Source of the DNA: Nitrospirota bacterium | Lineage (GTDB): Bacteria > Nitrospirota > Thermodesulfovibrionia > Thermodesulfovibrionales > JdFR-85 | DNA: 14,305 nt | Assembly: GCA_015485235.1 (NCBI GenBank) | Contig: WFTX01000270.1 | Coordinates: 1-14,305, forward strand | Direction: 5' to 3' | Shown here: piece after piece, positions 14,296 to 14,305 of the stretch | How the letters are laid out: each line of letters begins with the position of its first letter | Numbering within the stretch: position 1 is the first letter of the stretch | The notes under the pieces: generated by a model | What the model saw: the letters and a program-made list of their open reading frames with translations, nothing else | Database searches by the model: none | What the model was told of the DNA's origin: nothing | Translations under genes and position numbers: made by a program

Positions 14296-14305
14296 CACTT
14301 ATTAT

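Overview
The window is an ordinary chromosomal housekeeping segment of a Gram-negative-type bacterium. It carries a class A penicillin-binding protein, a membrane-anchored HtrA protease with two PDZ domains, the non-mevalonate isoprenoid enzymes IspD and IspF, HisZ (so HisG is probably the short form), and a PilZ regulator. Base composition is moderate, with heavy use of AGG/AGA and CTC codons. Together with the repeat-rich spacers and a MerR regulator ending in paired Cys-Trp motifs, this suggests a Nitrospirota- or Desulfobacterota-like lineage. That placement is inference, not proof. No tRNA, rRNA, CRISPR array, insertion sequence or prophage is visible.

Layout. 14-2278 (+) is a PBP1A-type peptidoglycan synthase, convergent with a seven-gene leftward block covering 9850-2401. 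In transcription order that block is serC, serA, hisZ, purA, a PilZ/zinc-ribbon gene, comF and a merR-family gene. serA/hisZ (4 nt) and pilZ/comF (31 nt) overlap, and hisZ/purA are 32 nt apart. The block joins serine synthesis (SerA, SerC) to histidine (HisZ) and AMP synthesis (PurA). The spacer at 9851-10079 divides it from the rightward set: an HtrA/DegP protease (10080 or 10101-11558), a YacL-like PIN/TRAM membrane protein, ispD, ispF and a 57-residue HicB-like protein. The yacL-ispD-ispF order matches that known in Bacillus.

Two things are not explained by the proteins. First, the serC/htrA spacer can fold into a long interrupted rod (closing stem, open central bubble, apical stem) followed by a perfect GC hairpin and T-run on the + strand. 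It looks like a small RNA gene, possibly 6S-like. Second, spacers downstream of at least five genes hold composite arrays of degenerate 6-, 7- and 8-base repeats. The shared module reads AAARGRCAG followed by GYYRRG hexamers, always in the sense orientation of the gene that has just ended, usually within a few bases of the stop codon.
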